From positions 1 to 34,346 of the forward strand of contig JAPLFP010000308.1 of assembly GCA_026390585.1 (NCBI GenBank): 34,346 nt of DNA, read 5' to 3'. Shown one piece after another: positions 24,143-33,424 of the stretch. A program made the position numbers and the translations under genes. The notes beneath the pieces were generated by a model, which saw only the letters and a program-made list of their open reading frames with translations, did no database searches and was not told the origin of the DNA. Every line of letters starts with the position of its first letter. The stretch's first letter is position 1. The stretch comes from Ignavibacteriales bacterium (GTDB taxonomy: Bacteria > Bacteroidota > Ignavibacteria > UBA10030).

Positions 24143-24345
24143 AGCCGTGCCACAAAAACACGAGGACACAAACCACCATAAGAAACAGAGGAATTGAAAT
24201 CTTTGCCTCGGTGCCTTTGTGGTCCCGCTCCTGTCCCGCTCTTGGATCCCGCACAATAGCAGGATCCAAGAGCGGGAGATTCCGCTTATTGGCGGGATTC
24301 GAAGAGGGGAACAAGAGTAAGGTTTTCAACTGCATCTCTAGGTCT
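24143..24345. repeat. Spacer repeat region with a strong 15-bp hairpin
   Basis: The gap 24129-24757 (629 bases) holds no convincing gene. Near its start are AGAGCCGTGCCACAAAAACAC (24143-24163) and 'gtgcctttgtggtcccgctc' (24211), like the unit at 18411. A perfect 15-bp stem, CCCGCTCTTGGATCC (24235-24249) with GGATCCAAGAGCGGG (24262-24276), has a 12-base loop. The far end, 'aaggttttcaactgc', resembles inverted ends seen at 18411. From 24346 to 24757 I see only a poly-A tract (24469-24476) and low-quality short ORFs, one of which (24455-24673) lacks family features. Confidence 0.5.
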
Positions 24346-24757
24346 GGCACAAGAAGAGGATTTTGCATTCAAGAGTTTCTGAAGATTTGAGAAAGCGATG
24401 CGACGTGAAGTCGCGCTTTCCTGAGAATGTAGCAGCATTCCAGCCGCTGCGTAGATGGCACCCGGCAAAAAAAAAGGCGATTCAAGGACGGGCATGTTCA
24501 ACTCTTGGAATCGGCTGAATCGGGCCTGCGCAGACCTCCCACTCCTTCCCAACCGTAACAGCATAGCTTGCCTTTGTTTAGCCGGCGGCTCGTGCTTTCT
24601 TTTGAATCAATTTTTGTGCACTTTCAGGCCAAAGTGTCTTCGAGAGAGCAATCTGAAGGCAGCGCCTCAATGAGCGGGGACCGAATTGGTCTGCAGCGAG
24701 AAGTATGTCATGAGACAGAGAATGTACTCAGCGGAATAGAGTGAGCGTTTCATTACC

Positions 24758-27178
24758 GTGTCAGCCAAGACTCTAAATACTGTGCAGGATCTCGCCAAGC
24801 TCAATGCGGCCAAAGAAGCTGCACGCCAATGCTTATTGGCCGCCGACAAGTTTTTGAAAGAGTCGCACTTCGAACTTGCCAGGCAGCAGTTGGAGAAAGC
24901 GCGGGAGCTCGATCCTTCCAACGCGTATATCTACGCGTTTCAGGATCGCATAGCGTATTTTGAGGAAAAGAAGAAGAAGGACGTTGCAAGCGGGGTGGCA
25001 CCCGCTCTGACGACACCGACACAGTATACCATTCCAAAACCGGTTATCAAGGCGGTTCCGAAGACGCCTTCCTCTGCCGTGGAGCACAAAGCAGAAGAGA
25101 TAGCGAGCACTCCTTCGCCTGCACCAGCTCTGGCGCCAGAAGAGCAGAAGAAAGAAGGAATCGCGGGTGCTCCTGCGCCGCCGGTTGATGTTCCCGCGAA
25201 GGACGAAAGGAAAGAACTACTAGCCGCACCTGACCGTGTCGAAGAATCGAAACCTGTGACGGTTGCCGAAGAGACCGAAGAGCAAATGCAGTTTCGGCTA
25301 GAGGAAGATCTTCGCAAGAAATTGGAAGAAGAGGCCCAGACCGCGCACGAGCAGGCGCGCAAAGTCGAGGAGCGTAAGCGCCAGGAAGCGGGGCGTAAGC
25401 TCGACGAACTTCGGAAAAAAGAGTCTACCGAACGAGCAGCCGGGGAAGAACAGAAAAAGCGAGAGCTCGAAGCGAGGGCGGCTGCGGAGGAACAACGGGG
25501 GCGTGAGCTTGAGGCGCGTGTTGCTGCAGAAGAGCAACGGCGGAAGGAGCTGGAGGCACGTATTGCTGCCGAGGTAGAGCGTCGGCGGGAAGATGAAGCG
25601 CGTGTGGGAGAAGAGCTTCGGCGCCGCGAGCTTGAAGCAAGAGCTCACGCAGAGGAGCGACGACGCAAAGAGCTTGAAGGGCGGGTCGCAGAAGAAGAGC
25701 GGAAACGGAAGGAACTCGAAGACCGCATTGCGATTGAAGAGGGTCGCCGCAGGGAGACGGAGGTCCGGGCTGCCGAGGAACAACGTCGACGCGAGCTGGA
25801 AGCGCGTGCAGCTGCCGAAGAGCAGAAACGGAAGGAGCTGGAAGCTCGAATTGCTGCCGAAGAGCAGCGGCGAAAGGAATTGGAAGCCCGTATCGCTGCT
25901 GAAGAGCAGCGGATGAGGGAAGAGCTGGCGCGGAAAGAAGAAGAGCGGAGACGAAGGGAATCTGAATCGAAGGCACTGGCCGAAGAGCAGATTCGAAAAG
26001 GTCTCGAGGCGCGGGTTGCGGAAGAAGAAAGACGTCGCAAGGACCTGGAGAAGCGGGCAGCGACGGAAGAACTGAGAATGAAGGAGATCGAGGCGAAGAT
26101 CTCTGAAGGGGAGAGGCGGAGAAAAGAGCTGGAAGAGTTGGCTGCAGCCGAGGAGCGGCGGCGGAAAGAATTTGAGGAGCTTGCGGCTGCCGAGGAGCGT
26201 CTGCGGAAGCAGATAGAAGAAAAGATGGTTGAAGAGTTGCACCGCAAGGAGATGGAAACGCGCGCGGCGGATGAGCAACGAAAAATTGAGGAGATACGCA
26301 GGCAGGAGGAAGTCCGAGCAGTTGATGAGTTGCGGCGGAAGGAAATGGAGGCTCGCGCTGCTGAAGAGCAACGAAAACTGGAAGACATGCGGCGTCAGGT
26401 CGAGGAATTGACTCAAGCCCTCGAAGTGGAGAAGAAAGCCCGCGAGGAGATTACGCGGCTGAACCTTCAGAACTCCGTCAAACAGCTTCGCTCGGCACTC
26501 GAAGCTGCCTGGGTGAACGGTGCTCCCGTGGATGCTGCTGCAAACGCCCTCCACGGACTGGCCATTTCACTCGAGATCCCTCCGGACGTCGAGCTGTCGA
26601 TCATCCGGGAAGTCAAGTTGGACATGTACAGCAAGGCGGTCAAAGAAGTCATCGCCAAGCGCAAACTTCTCCGGAGTTCGTCGTCGACCCTCGAATGGCT
26701 GAGAAAAGTGTATCAGGTCAGTGTCGCCGAGTACCTGGAGAATGAATCGAAATTCCTGCTCGATTTAGTGGCGGATCAGTACAAGGGAACGGTCCTTCTG
26801 GTGTCGAAGATGCTTGGTACGAAAGAGGACATCACTCCGCGGCTGAAATCTTCGGGATTTGCAGTCGTGCAAGCAGCAACCCCCGAGAATGCCCTGGAGA
26901 AAATCGAGAAGGTCAATCCGAACATCGTTCTCTGTGATACAGATTTTCCGGACGGGCTCAGCGGCATCAAGTTTTTGCATGTAATTCGCGCCAATTCCAA
27001 ATTCAATTACATTCCATTTGTTCTGGTTGGCGAAGTCGCGGAGATTGCGCAATTGAAGTCATCCGAACTGAAGCCGAACGAGGGTGTGATCAAACGCCCG
27101 ATCGATTACGAAGAACTCACGACACTGATGAACGAAAAACTTACGACGTTCAGGGAATATATTTCGTCACTGAAGTAG
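24758..27178 (+). CDS. Coiled-coil scaffold protein with a degenerate receiver domain
   Basis: The 806-residue protein opens at GTG 24758 with a TPR-like pair of helices (AARQCLLAADKFLKESHFEL, then ARQQLEKARELDPSNAYIYA). A Pro/Ala-rich linker (about 85-170) follows. A very long charged coiled coil (about 180-570) is built of 14-residue units such as LEARIAAEEQRRKE, repeated more than twenty times. A helical segment (about 575-665) leads to a receiver-like domain (about 676-806). That domain keeps an Asp in the beta3 position (IVLCDTDFPDG) and a Lys in beta5 (VIKRPID), but the acidic pair is replaced by LLVSKML and the Thr/Ser switch by FVLVGE. It is therefore probably not phosphorylated in the normal way. 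A cytosolic scaffold or polar organiser role is inferred from the architecture. A single receiver gene follows 57 bases on. Confidence 0.8.
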   Translation: MSAKTLNTVQDLAKLNAAKEAARQCLLAADKFLKESHFELARQQLEKARELDPSNAYIYAFQDRIAYFEEKKKKDVASGVAPALTTPTQYTIPKPVIKAVPKTPSSAVEHKAEEIASTPSPAPALAPEEQKKEGIAGAPAPPVDVPAKDERKELLAAPDRVEESKPVTVAEETEEQMQFRLEEDLRKKLEEEAQTAHEQARKVEERKRQEAGRKLDELRKKESTERAAGEEQKKRELEARAAAEEQRGRELEARVAAEEQRRKELEARIAAEVERRREDEARVGEELRRRELEARAHAEERRRKELEGRVAEEERKRKELEDRIAIEEGRRRETEVRAAEEQRRRELEARAAAEEQKRKELEARIAAEEQRRKELEARIAAEEQRMREELARKEEERRRRESESKALAEEQIRKGLEARVAEEERRRKDLEKRAATEELRMKEIEAKISEGERRRKELEELAAAEERRRKEFEELAAAEERLRKQIEEKMVEELHRKEMETRAADEQRKIEEIRRQEEVRAVDELRRKEMEARAAEEQRKLEDMRRQVEELTQALEVEKKAREEITRLNLQNSVKQLRSALEAAWVNGAPVDAAANALHGLAISLEIPPDVELSIIREVKLDMYSKAVKEVIAKRKLLRSSSSTLEWLRKVYQVSVAEYLENESKFLLDLVADQYKGTVLLVSKMLGTKEDITPRLKSSGFAVVQAATPENALEKIEKVNPNIVLCDTDFPDGLSGIKFLHVIRANSKFNYIPFVLVGEVAEIAQLKSSELKPNEGVIKRPIDYEELTTLMNEKLTTFREYISSLK

Positions 27179-27235
27179 AAAACTGTCGCACGTGAATTTC
27201 ATGGTGAAGAACAGTTGAATCATGGGAGAGCATGT

Positions 27236-27607
27236 ATGAGCAAAATGGTCTTACTCGTTGAAGATGATGAAGACAACAGGGATCTGGTCAGTTTCGTCAT
27301 TGCCCGGAGCCGGTTGGACGTTGAACTGGAACTTGCCGAGAACGGACAGGAGGCGATTGACAAGGCGTTCGCAAAACCTCCCCAGCTGATCCTCATGGAT
27401 ATGCAAATGCCGGTGATGGACGGCTGGCATGCTGTCCCGATCCTGAAGGCGGACGACCGGACGAAGAAGATTCCGATCATTGCCTTCACTGCTCAGGCAA
27501 AGCCTGAGGATAAGCTTCGCGCCCGCGAGATCGGCTGCGACGAGCATTACTCGAAACCTATGGACCCAGAGGAGCTTCTTGCTCTCATCCGGAAATATCT
27601 GCTGTAA
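27236..27607 (+). CDS. Single-domain response regulator (CheY-like receiver)
   Basis: The 123-residue protein consists only of a receiver: acidic residues in LLVEDDEDNRDL, phospho-acceptor Asp55 in LILMDMQMPVMDGW, switch Thr in IPIIAFTAQA, and Lys in HYSKPMD. The ATG at 27236 has GGGAGAG 5 bases upstream; the frame runs back to a TTG at 27215, which is less likely. Such stand-alone receivers pass phosphoryl groups or bind targets directly. It lies between the coiled-coil protein with a degenerate receiver and a large hybrid kinase, so these three may act in one relay. Confidence 0.9.
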   Translation: MSKMVLLVEDDEDNRDLVSFVIARSRLDVELELAENGQEAIDKAFAKPPQLILMDMQMPVMDGWHAVPILKADDRTKKIPIIAFTAQAKPEDKLRAREIGCDEHYSKPMDPEELLALIRKYLL

Positions 27608-27678
27608 CAGGTGCGGTATGGTGGCCGGAAATCTCCGGAGGTCAATCTCAATCTGTCATTTGATTTCGTGAAAACGCT

Positions 27679-30591
27679 ATGCTAAAGTCAAAACTCTTCT
27701 GGAAAGTGCTGGCCAACTTCGGACTGCTCTTGCTTATTCTGACGGCAATGACGGTCGTGACTCTCGGCCTCCTGTCCCAGATCCAAAAAAACTTCACGAT
27801 TGCAAACGCTGACACTGCCGCTATCGCGACGCTGGAAGAGTTGAGCGCTTCGGTGAACAATATTCCCATGGCATCGTATCGATACGCTCTCGCCGGCGGG
27901 CGCCAGGACAAAGAAAGCTACATAGAAGGATGGGGGCAAATCCGGGGCCAATTCAAGCACTTTCAAGAGATGTTCCCTGACAGCGCCTCCAAAGGTGATA
28001 TGGATTTGGTAAAAGACAATTTTGAACAGTGGAAACTCACCGTCGGCGACAGACTGATCGCTCTGGGAGACGAGAGGGCATCGAGAAAACAGGTCAGAGA
28101 TTTCGAAAGCCGGATGCAGGAACTTCTCAGTGTCGAGTCCACCAATCGGTATCTGGATGCATCACGCTCGCTTGTGCGCACTGTCCTGGGGGCTCGGGTT
28201 CCGAAACAGAACATCGCCATCGATGCCGCCAACAGCGACAGCATCAGACTGAGCACCTTCATTGTCCTCATCAACGTTCTGCTTGCGATTTTTGCTATCG
28301 CATTGGGCTTTGTGCTCACCCGGTCGATTACGAAGCCGATCGGCCTCCTGATTGGCGGAACGCAGAGCATTATGGCGGGTAAGTATGAAACCATTGCACT
28401 GCATCGGACGGATGAACTCGGTGCTCTTGCGTCCGACTTCAACAAGATGTCTTTGATGCTGGGGAACAACTACATCCGCCTCAATGCCTACTCGGAACTG
28501 GTGACGACCCTCAATTCTTCAGCCTCGATGGGAGACGTTCAGCGGAGAGCCCTCGAGATTCTGTGCAAGCATACGCGGGCGTCTCTGGGTGCGCTCTACC
28601 TCGTGGTTCGCGGTCAACGGGCGTTGGAACTCGTGAGCGGATATGCCCTTAGGAAAGACAGGGCCTTGGAGAAACGCCTGGCCTTCGGCGAAGGAATCCC
28701 CGGTGAATGTGCGGCGCAAGGAAAAGAGATTGAGATCACGGACATCCCCGGCGGCTCAGGATTCATTGTGGACACAGGGTTTGTGGAATTGGTACCCAGT
28801 TATGTCCTCGCCGTTCCGGTCTTTTTCAGAGAGGAAATTCTTGGGGTTCTCGTGCTCGGCGCGATGAAGAGATTCGGCGATCTCGAGAAAGAAATCGTGA
28901 ACAACTCGGTTCCGCAACTTGGCGTGGCACTCACGAACGCGTTGAACTTTGAAGAAACCCGGAGCCTCTCGGTCGAAATCACGAAACGTAACGAGGAACT
29001 CAGCGCGAAGAACAAGGAAATTGAGAAGGCGTACAAGGTGAAATCGGAGTTCCTTTCAAGCATGTCGCATGAGCTCCGCACTCCTCTGAATTCGATCATT
29101 GGTTTTAGTTCGGTGCTTCTCGGTCCCAGCGGTGACCCGCTCACGCCGGATCAACGCATGGCACTCGAAAAAGTCCTGAAAAACGGTAAGCATCTGCTGC
29201 AGCTGATCAACGATATTCTCGACATTTCGAAGCTTGAGTCGGGCAGGATGATGCTGAGCGTCGAAACGGAAGACGTCTCGACGATTCTCTCGAACTGTGT
29301 TCTCATCGTTGAACCCCTCATTCAATCCAAGCGGCTCAACCTGACGCAGGACATACAGGAGAATTTGCCTCCGCTGACAACAGACATTGTGAAAGTGCGC
29401 CAGATTCTGGTGAACCTTCTCAGCAATGCAGGGAAGTTCACAGAAAAAGGGGGAATCGCAATCACCGTCCGGCAATCAGACGCGGGAATTGTTTCATTCT
29501 CCGTGAAGGATACCGGCATCGGAATCGAGAGCAAGAACTTCGACAGAGTGTTCGAAGAGTTCCAGCAGGTTGACAGCAGCAGCACCCGCAAATATAAAGG
29601 GACCGGGTTGGGGCTTCCCATTGCCCGACGTCTCGCACGCATGCTTGGAGGCGATCTCGCGGTCGAGAGCGAGCTTGGCAAAGGCTCCACATTCACGCTG
29701 ACGGTTCCCTCGAAACTTCCGACTCGGTTGACGGAAATGCAAGCTTCGACTCAGATGCCTGTGCCGATGCCGCAGGTGGTACGATCTGAACCGTCACGTC
29801 CTCAACTCCCGATTCCAGCTTCGATCCCACAACCGCTGCGGACCGGGCAACAAGTTCAGATCCTCAGCATCGATGACGATCCGGATGTCATCGAGATTCT
29901 TCGCAAGTATCTTGTTCCTGAAGGATATTCACTCATCGGCGCTCTTTCTGGAGATGAGGGTTTGGAACTGGCCTTGAGAACGAAACCGGATCTTATCACA
30001 CTTGACATCATGATGCCGAAGAAGGACGGATGGCAGGTGCTGCGGGAACTCAAAGCGAATCCGGAAACCAGAGAAATCCCCGTGATCATTCACTCCATCA
30101 TCGACAACAGACCGCTTGCGCTGTCGCTCGGTGCCGTCGATGTCATGATGAAACCCACAGATCCAAAGAGGCTCCTCACCCTCGTCAAGAAACACTACAA
30201 GTCGGGCGACCAATTCATCCTCGTGGTCGACGACAATCTGGATTTTGCGCTGGCGTGCAAGGATTTGCTCAAGCGGGATGGCCTCAATGTGAAAATCGCT
30301 ACACGCGGCGAAGAAGCGGTAAAAATTCTTGAAGAATCGATTCCATCACTGATCCTGTTGGATCTTGTGATGCCGGGTATGGACGGATTCAGTGTTATCC
30401 ATGCTCTCCAGAGCAAGGAACAATGGACAAATATCCCTGTTGTGGTATTGACGGGGAAATCGTTGTCGGAGGAAGATCACAAATCGCTGGATCCTTTCAT
30501 CGCTGACTATCTGATGAAGGATTCGTTCACGACGGCGGCAATTTCCGGTGCCATTAAAAAGATCCTCAATGTAGCCCCAATATCGACGTAG
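27679..30591 (+). CDS. Membrane hybrid histidine kinase (HAMP-GAF-HisKA-HATPase-REC-REC)
   Basis: The 970-residue protein has a first membrane helix at about 10-34, a helical periplasmic sensor of about 155 residues, and a second helix (about 191-213, FIVLINVLLAIFAIALGFVL). A HAMP domain (SITKPIGLLIGG) and a GAF domain (about 275-430) follow. HisKA has MSHELRTPLNS with His464. HATPase has LLSNAGKFTEKG, DTGIGIES and GTGLGLPIARRLA. A Pro-rich linker (about 685-725) leads to two receivers. The first has Asp776 (LITLDIMMPKKDG) and Lys in MMKPTD. The second has Asp895 (LILLDLVMPGMDG) and Lys in YLMKDS. It should autophosphorylate and pass the phosphate to its own and to separate receivers. The periplasmic part resembles four-helix sensors of the CHASE3/chemoreceptor type. 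The next kinase gene begins 14 bases after its stop. Confidence 0.94.
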   Translation: MLKSKLFWKVLANFGLLLLILTAMTVVTLGLLSQIQKNFTIANADTAAIATLEELSASVNNIPMASYRYALAGGRQDKESYIEGWGQIRGQFKHFQEMFPDSASKGDMDLVKDNFEQWKLTVGDRLIALGDERASRKQVRDFESRMQELLSVESTNRYLDASRSLVRTVLGARVPKQNIAIDAANSDSIRLSTFIVLINVLLAIFAIALGFVLTRSITKPIGLLIGGTQSIMAGKYETIALHRTDELGALASDFNKMSLMLGNNYIRLNAYSELVTTLNSSASMGDVQRRALEILCKHTRASLGALYLVVRGQRALELVSGYALRKDRALEKRLAFGEGIPGECAAQGKEIEITDIPGGSGFIVDTGFVELVPSYVLAVPVFFREEILGVLVLGAMKRFGDLEKEIVNNSVPQLGVALTNALNFEETRSLSVEITKRNEELSAKNKEIEKAYKVKSEFLSSMSHELRTPLNSIIGFSSVLLGPSGDPLTPDQRMALEKVLKNGKHLLQLINDILDISKLESGRMMLSVETEDVSTILSNCVLIVEPLIQSKRLNLTQDIQENLPPLTTDIVKVRQILVNLLSNAGKFTEKGGIAITVRQSDAGIVSFSVKDTGIGIESKNFDRVFEEFQQVDSSSTRKYKGTGLGLPIARRLARMLGGDLAVESELGKGSTFTLTVPSKLPTRLTEMQASTQMPVPMPQVVRSEPSRPQLPIPASIPQPLRTGQQVQILSIDDDPDVIEILRKYLVPEGYSLIGALSGDEGLELALRTKPDLITLDIMMPKKDGWQVLRELKANPETREIPVIIHSIIDNRPLALSLGAVDVMMKPTDPKRLLTLVKKHYKSGDQFILVVDDNLDFALACKDLLKRDGLNVKIATRGEEAVKILEESIPSLILLDLVMPGMDGFSVIHALQSKEQWTNIPVVVLTGKSLSEEDHKSLDPFIADYLMKDSFTTAAISGAIKKILNVAPIST

Positions 30592-30605
30592 ACGAAGAGG
30601 TGCTC

Positions 30606-31736
30606 ATGCAAGAGAACGAACCAGTCATCCTTGTTGTTGACGATACAGAAGACAATCTCGACCTTTTGGAGTTCGCCCTGAAGCGAAAGCCTGTTCGGAT
30701 GATCCGCGCCACGAGCGGCAAGGAGTGTCTTGCCATTGCCGATGAGAAAAAGCCTGATATCATTTTGCTCGACATCCAGATGCCGGAGATGGACGGTTTT
30801 GAGACGATCAAACGACTCCGTGCGAATCCTGGAACTGCGAAGATCCCGGTGATCTTTCTCACCGCGCAGCGAAAGGACGCCGATAGTATCGCCACAGGCC
30901 TGGCGTTGGGGGCTGAGCAGTACCTCACGAAGCCCATTGATACGGACGAACTTCTCGTTCGCACCAAGATGCTGATCGAGCTCAAGCGTGCACAGGCTGA
31001 GCTTGAGCGAACAAAGTCCGATTTCATGGCAATGTTGGTTCACGACCTTCGCAGTCCGTTGATCGGCATCAAAAGTGTCATAGAACTTCTGCAGGATTCT
31101 GGAAAAGGAAGTCCGCTCAACGACGACCATTTTGAGTTACTGAATTCAGCCCATGCATCTTCAAAGAAGCTGTTGGAATTGATCAGCGATTTTCTTGATC
31201 TGTCGAAGTATGAAGCAGGGACGACCTCCTTCGACAGAAGGAAAGTCCCGGTGGGAAACTTTATTGGACCGGTGCTGAGGCAGATGGACATTCAGTTCAA
31301 GCAGAGAAATGTAAAGCTCGCGAAGAATGTGCCTGACAATCTGCCAGATGTCTTTGTCGATGCTTCGAAGACCGAACAGGTCGTTATGAACTTGTTGAGC
31401 AACGCTTTGAAGTTTACGAAGGGGGGCGGAGTCATCACGATCGATGCCGGCCCATACAGTGAAGAAATGGCGACGGCGGAAGGGACGAAAACGAAACGAT
31501 ATGTGCGCGTCAACATTACAGACAATGGCGTCGGGATTGCATCCGAAGAGTTGACGCTGCTGTTCGAACGGTACCGACAGACATCGTCATCAAAGATTGT
31601 GAAGCAAAAAGGAACGGGACTCGGTCTGGTCATCTGCAAGCTGATTGTGGAAGCTCAGGGCGGCCGTGTCTCCGTAGAAAGTGAACCAGGCAAACATACG
31701 ACGTTCAGCTTCACGCTGCCGGTCGCAGAATCTTAA
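30606..31736 (+). CDS. Cytosolic receiver-histidine kinase fusion (REC-HisKA-HATPase)
   Basis: From the ATG at 30606 (AGAGG upstream) the protein has 376 residues; a GTG at 30600 would add two. The receiver (about 6-125) has VVDDTEDN, Asp56 in IILLDIQMPEMDGF, Thr in IPVIFLTAQ and Lys in YLTKPID. HisKA (about 135-205) has MLVHDLRSPLIG with His146. HATPase (about 250-374) has LLSNALKFTKGG, ITDNGVGIAS and GTGLGLVICKLI. It has no membrane helix, so it takes its signal through the receiver, most likely from the hybrid kinase 14 bases upstream. This layout is common for kinases working second in a relay. The next receiver gene starts 25 bases downstream. Confidence 0.93.
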   Translation: MQENEPVILVVDDTEDNLDLLEFALKRKPVRMIRATSGKECLAIADEKKPDIILLDIQMPEMDGFETIKRLRANPGTAKIPVIFLTAQRKDADSIATGLALGAEQYLTKPIDTDELLVRTKMLIELKRAQAELERTKSDFMAMLVHDLRSPLIGIKSVIELLQDSGKGSPLNDDHFELLNSAHASSKKLLELISDFLDLSKYEAGTTSFDRRKVPVGNFIGPVLRQMDIQFKQRNVKLAKNVPDNLPDVFVDASKTEQVVMNLLSNALKFTKGGGVITIDAGPYSEEMATAEGTKTKRYVRVNITDNGVGIASEELTLLFERYRQTSSSKIVKQKGTGLGLVICKLIVEAQGGRVSVESEPGKHTTFSFTLPVAES

Positions 31737-31761
31737 CACCTATCCATTTCCTGAGGATCAT

Positions 31762-32436
31762 ATGAACGAACGCATACTTGTGGTGGACGACGAGGAAAGT
31801 CTTCGTCTCTCACTGAAGTTCAAACTGAAGTCGGCGGGTTTTGATGTCGACGTGGCCGCAGACGGAGAGGAAGCTCTCGAGAAACTCAAAGCCAGGCCGG
31901 CGGATGCCGTCTTGCTCGATATCAATATGCCACGAATGAGTGGCATCGAGGCCCTGACGATCATTCGGCAGAAATACCCTCAGACCGAGACCATCATGCT
32001 GACAGGCTTCGCGGACTTCAGCACGGCAATCGAATGTCTGAAGATTGGAGCGAAGGACTATCTGGTCAAGCCCGTCGACACGACGGAACTCGTGACCCGT
32101 CTCCGTTCCCTTGTGAGATCCAGATCATCGGAGCGCGCACTTCAAGAGGTTCATCAGGAATACACGGGACTCATCAGTGAAGACCTGATTGAACCGCTGA
32201 GGAAGATCCAGACAATCCTCGACCAGGCATCCAAACTGGCTGTCGACGCGGACAAAGACCGGAAAAAACTCATCAGCAATGCCCGCGAACTCACAGACAA
32301 GATGGAGGCGAAACTCAAGCTCCTCGTCGAATTCTCTAAGAGAGCTGCAACAATCGGCACGCCGGGCGGAGCAGAGCTGAGCCCAACGCAGTTGGCCGAA
32401 CAGTTGAAGGGAATTCGCAAAGGAACCACGAAATGA
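31762..32436 (+). CDS. Response regulator with a helical C-terminal tail
   Basis: The 224-residue protein starts at the ATG at 31762 with GAGG upstream. The receiver (about 4-120) has VVDDEESLR, Asp53 in VLLDINMPRMSG, Thr in TIMLTGFAD and Lys in YLVKPVD. After LRSLVRSRSSERA comes a tail of about 100 residues of helix-forming, charged sequence (LIEPLRKIQTILDQASKLAV, then LTDKMEAKLKLLVEFSKRA) without a DNA-binding motif. The frame is open upstream into the previous gene, but the start is clear. The overall plan (receiver plus helical bundle) matches the protein at 22510. The last three genes in this block are separated by 14-43 bases and should be one operon. Confidence 0.88.
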   Translation: MNERILVVDDEESLRLSLKFKLKSAGFDVDVAADGEEALEKLKARPADAVLLDINMPRMSGIEALTIIRQKYPQTETIMLTGFADFSTAIECLKIGAKDYLVKPVDTTELVTRLRSLVRSRSSERALQEVHQEYTGLISEDLIEPLRKIQTILDQASKLAVDADKDRKKLISNARELTDKMEAKLKLLVEFSKRAATIGTPGGAELSPTQLAEQLKGIRKGTTK

Positions 32437-32479
32437 CGGTGTTCTTGTTCGCGCCGGCTGTTCGTGAAATGGTCCTCGT

Positions 32480-33253
32480 ATGCCACTGAAAAAAGAACCG
32501 ACCGAAATACGATACTTGTACAAGTTCAAGTTCGATGACGGGACCGAAAAGAACTTTGAAGTTGTATTGAACAGCACCACGCTCGAGTTGATTCGGGATG
32601 ATCCGAAATCGAAGCCCGAGTGGACTAGGCTGAAATTCGCGCAGTGCGAAAACTGCCCGCTTCCCGATACCATCGAATACTGCCCCGTCGCAATAAGTCT
32701 CGCGAAACTCGTCGAATCCTTCCACGACGCAGCATCTTACGAGTCCGCAGCTGTGACCGTAGAGACTGCCCAGCGCACGTACTTCAAGCAGACAACATTG
32801 CAGAAGGGCCTCAGTGCCATTATCGGCATCTACATGTCGACGAGTGACTGCCCGGTGATGGACAGGCTTCGGCCCATGACGCGCTTCCATCTCCCGTTCG
32901 CAAACTCCATCGAGACCTTTTTCCGATCTGTTTCCTCCTACCTTACCGCACAGTTTCTGTTGATGCGGCAGGGTCATCGGCCGGATTGGGAATTGAAGAA
33001 CCTCCAGGGCATCTATAAGGAGGTCAATCTGGTGAACAAGGGAATGACGACCCGTTTGCTGAAAGCGACAGAAAAGGATGCAAACGTGAACGCCGTGGTT
33101 ATTCTGCACTCGTTTGGGGACGGCATCAACTACTTCATTGACAGCGGCCTGGCGGAACTTGAACCCATGTTCGAGGTGTTTCTGAAAGATCCCACCGCTC
33201 AGGAGAATGTGGCCGATGTGCACGACCCGATGCGCTCTCACCTTTCTCGATAA
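32480..33253 (+). CDS. Conserved protein of unknown function with a CxxCP...YCP motif
   Basis: The 257-residue protein opens with YLYKFKFDDGTEKNFEVVLN, probably beta strands. A cysteine cluster, QCENCPLPDTIEYCP (about residues 55-69), and a mostly helical remainder follow. The later part contains TSDCPVMDRLRPMTRFHLPF, TAQFLLMRQGHRPDWEL and NAVVILHSFGDGINYFID. The cysteines and several histidines suggest a metal or cofactor site. From memory it resembles the DUF6901 family; I cannot verify this. It lies 43 bases after the receiver gene in the signalling operon. Its product may be the output or sensor of that relay, but nothing in the sequence proves it. Confidence 0.7.
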   Translation: MPLKKEPTEIRYLYKFKFDDGTEKNFEVVLNSTTLELIRDDPKSKPEWTRLKFAQCENCPLPDTIEYCPVAISLAKLVESFHDAASYESAAVTVETAQRTYFKQTTLQKGLSAIIGIYMSTSDCPVMDRLRPMTRFHLPFANSIETFFRSVSSYLTAQFLLMRQGHRPDWELKNLQGIYKEVNLVNKGMTTRLLKATEKDANVNAVVILHSFGDGINYFIDSGLAELEPMFEVFLKDPTAQENVADVHDPMRSHLSR

Positions 33254-33424
33254 CCTTTCAAAGAAACCCTGCTTGGAGTGCATCAGATTCAAGATTTCCC
33301 GCATTCATCAAGGGAGCTGTCAACAGATGGCGGATGAGAAGCGTGGTCAGGGTGTCGTTTACGATCAGAAGAACGTGCCGCACTGACGCGGTCGTCAACA
33401 ATCAGAACAGTGGAGAGGAGACCC

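Noticed and set aside
24455-24673. 72-codon ORF in the gap before the coiled-coil gene
   Set aside because: No ribosome site, odd composition and no family features; it begins next to a poly-A tract.
25298-26554. 418-codon minus-strand ORF opposite the coiled-coil gene
   Set aside because: It mirrors the 42-bp repeats of the sense coiled coil (Glu/Arg/Lys codons read backwards as Leu/Ser/Phe) and has no start signal or family feature.
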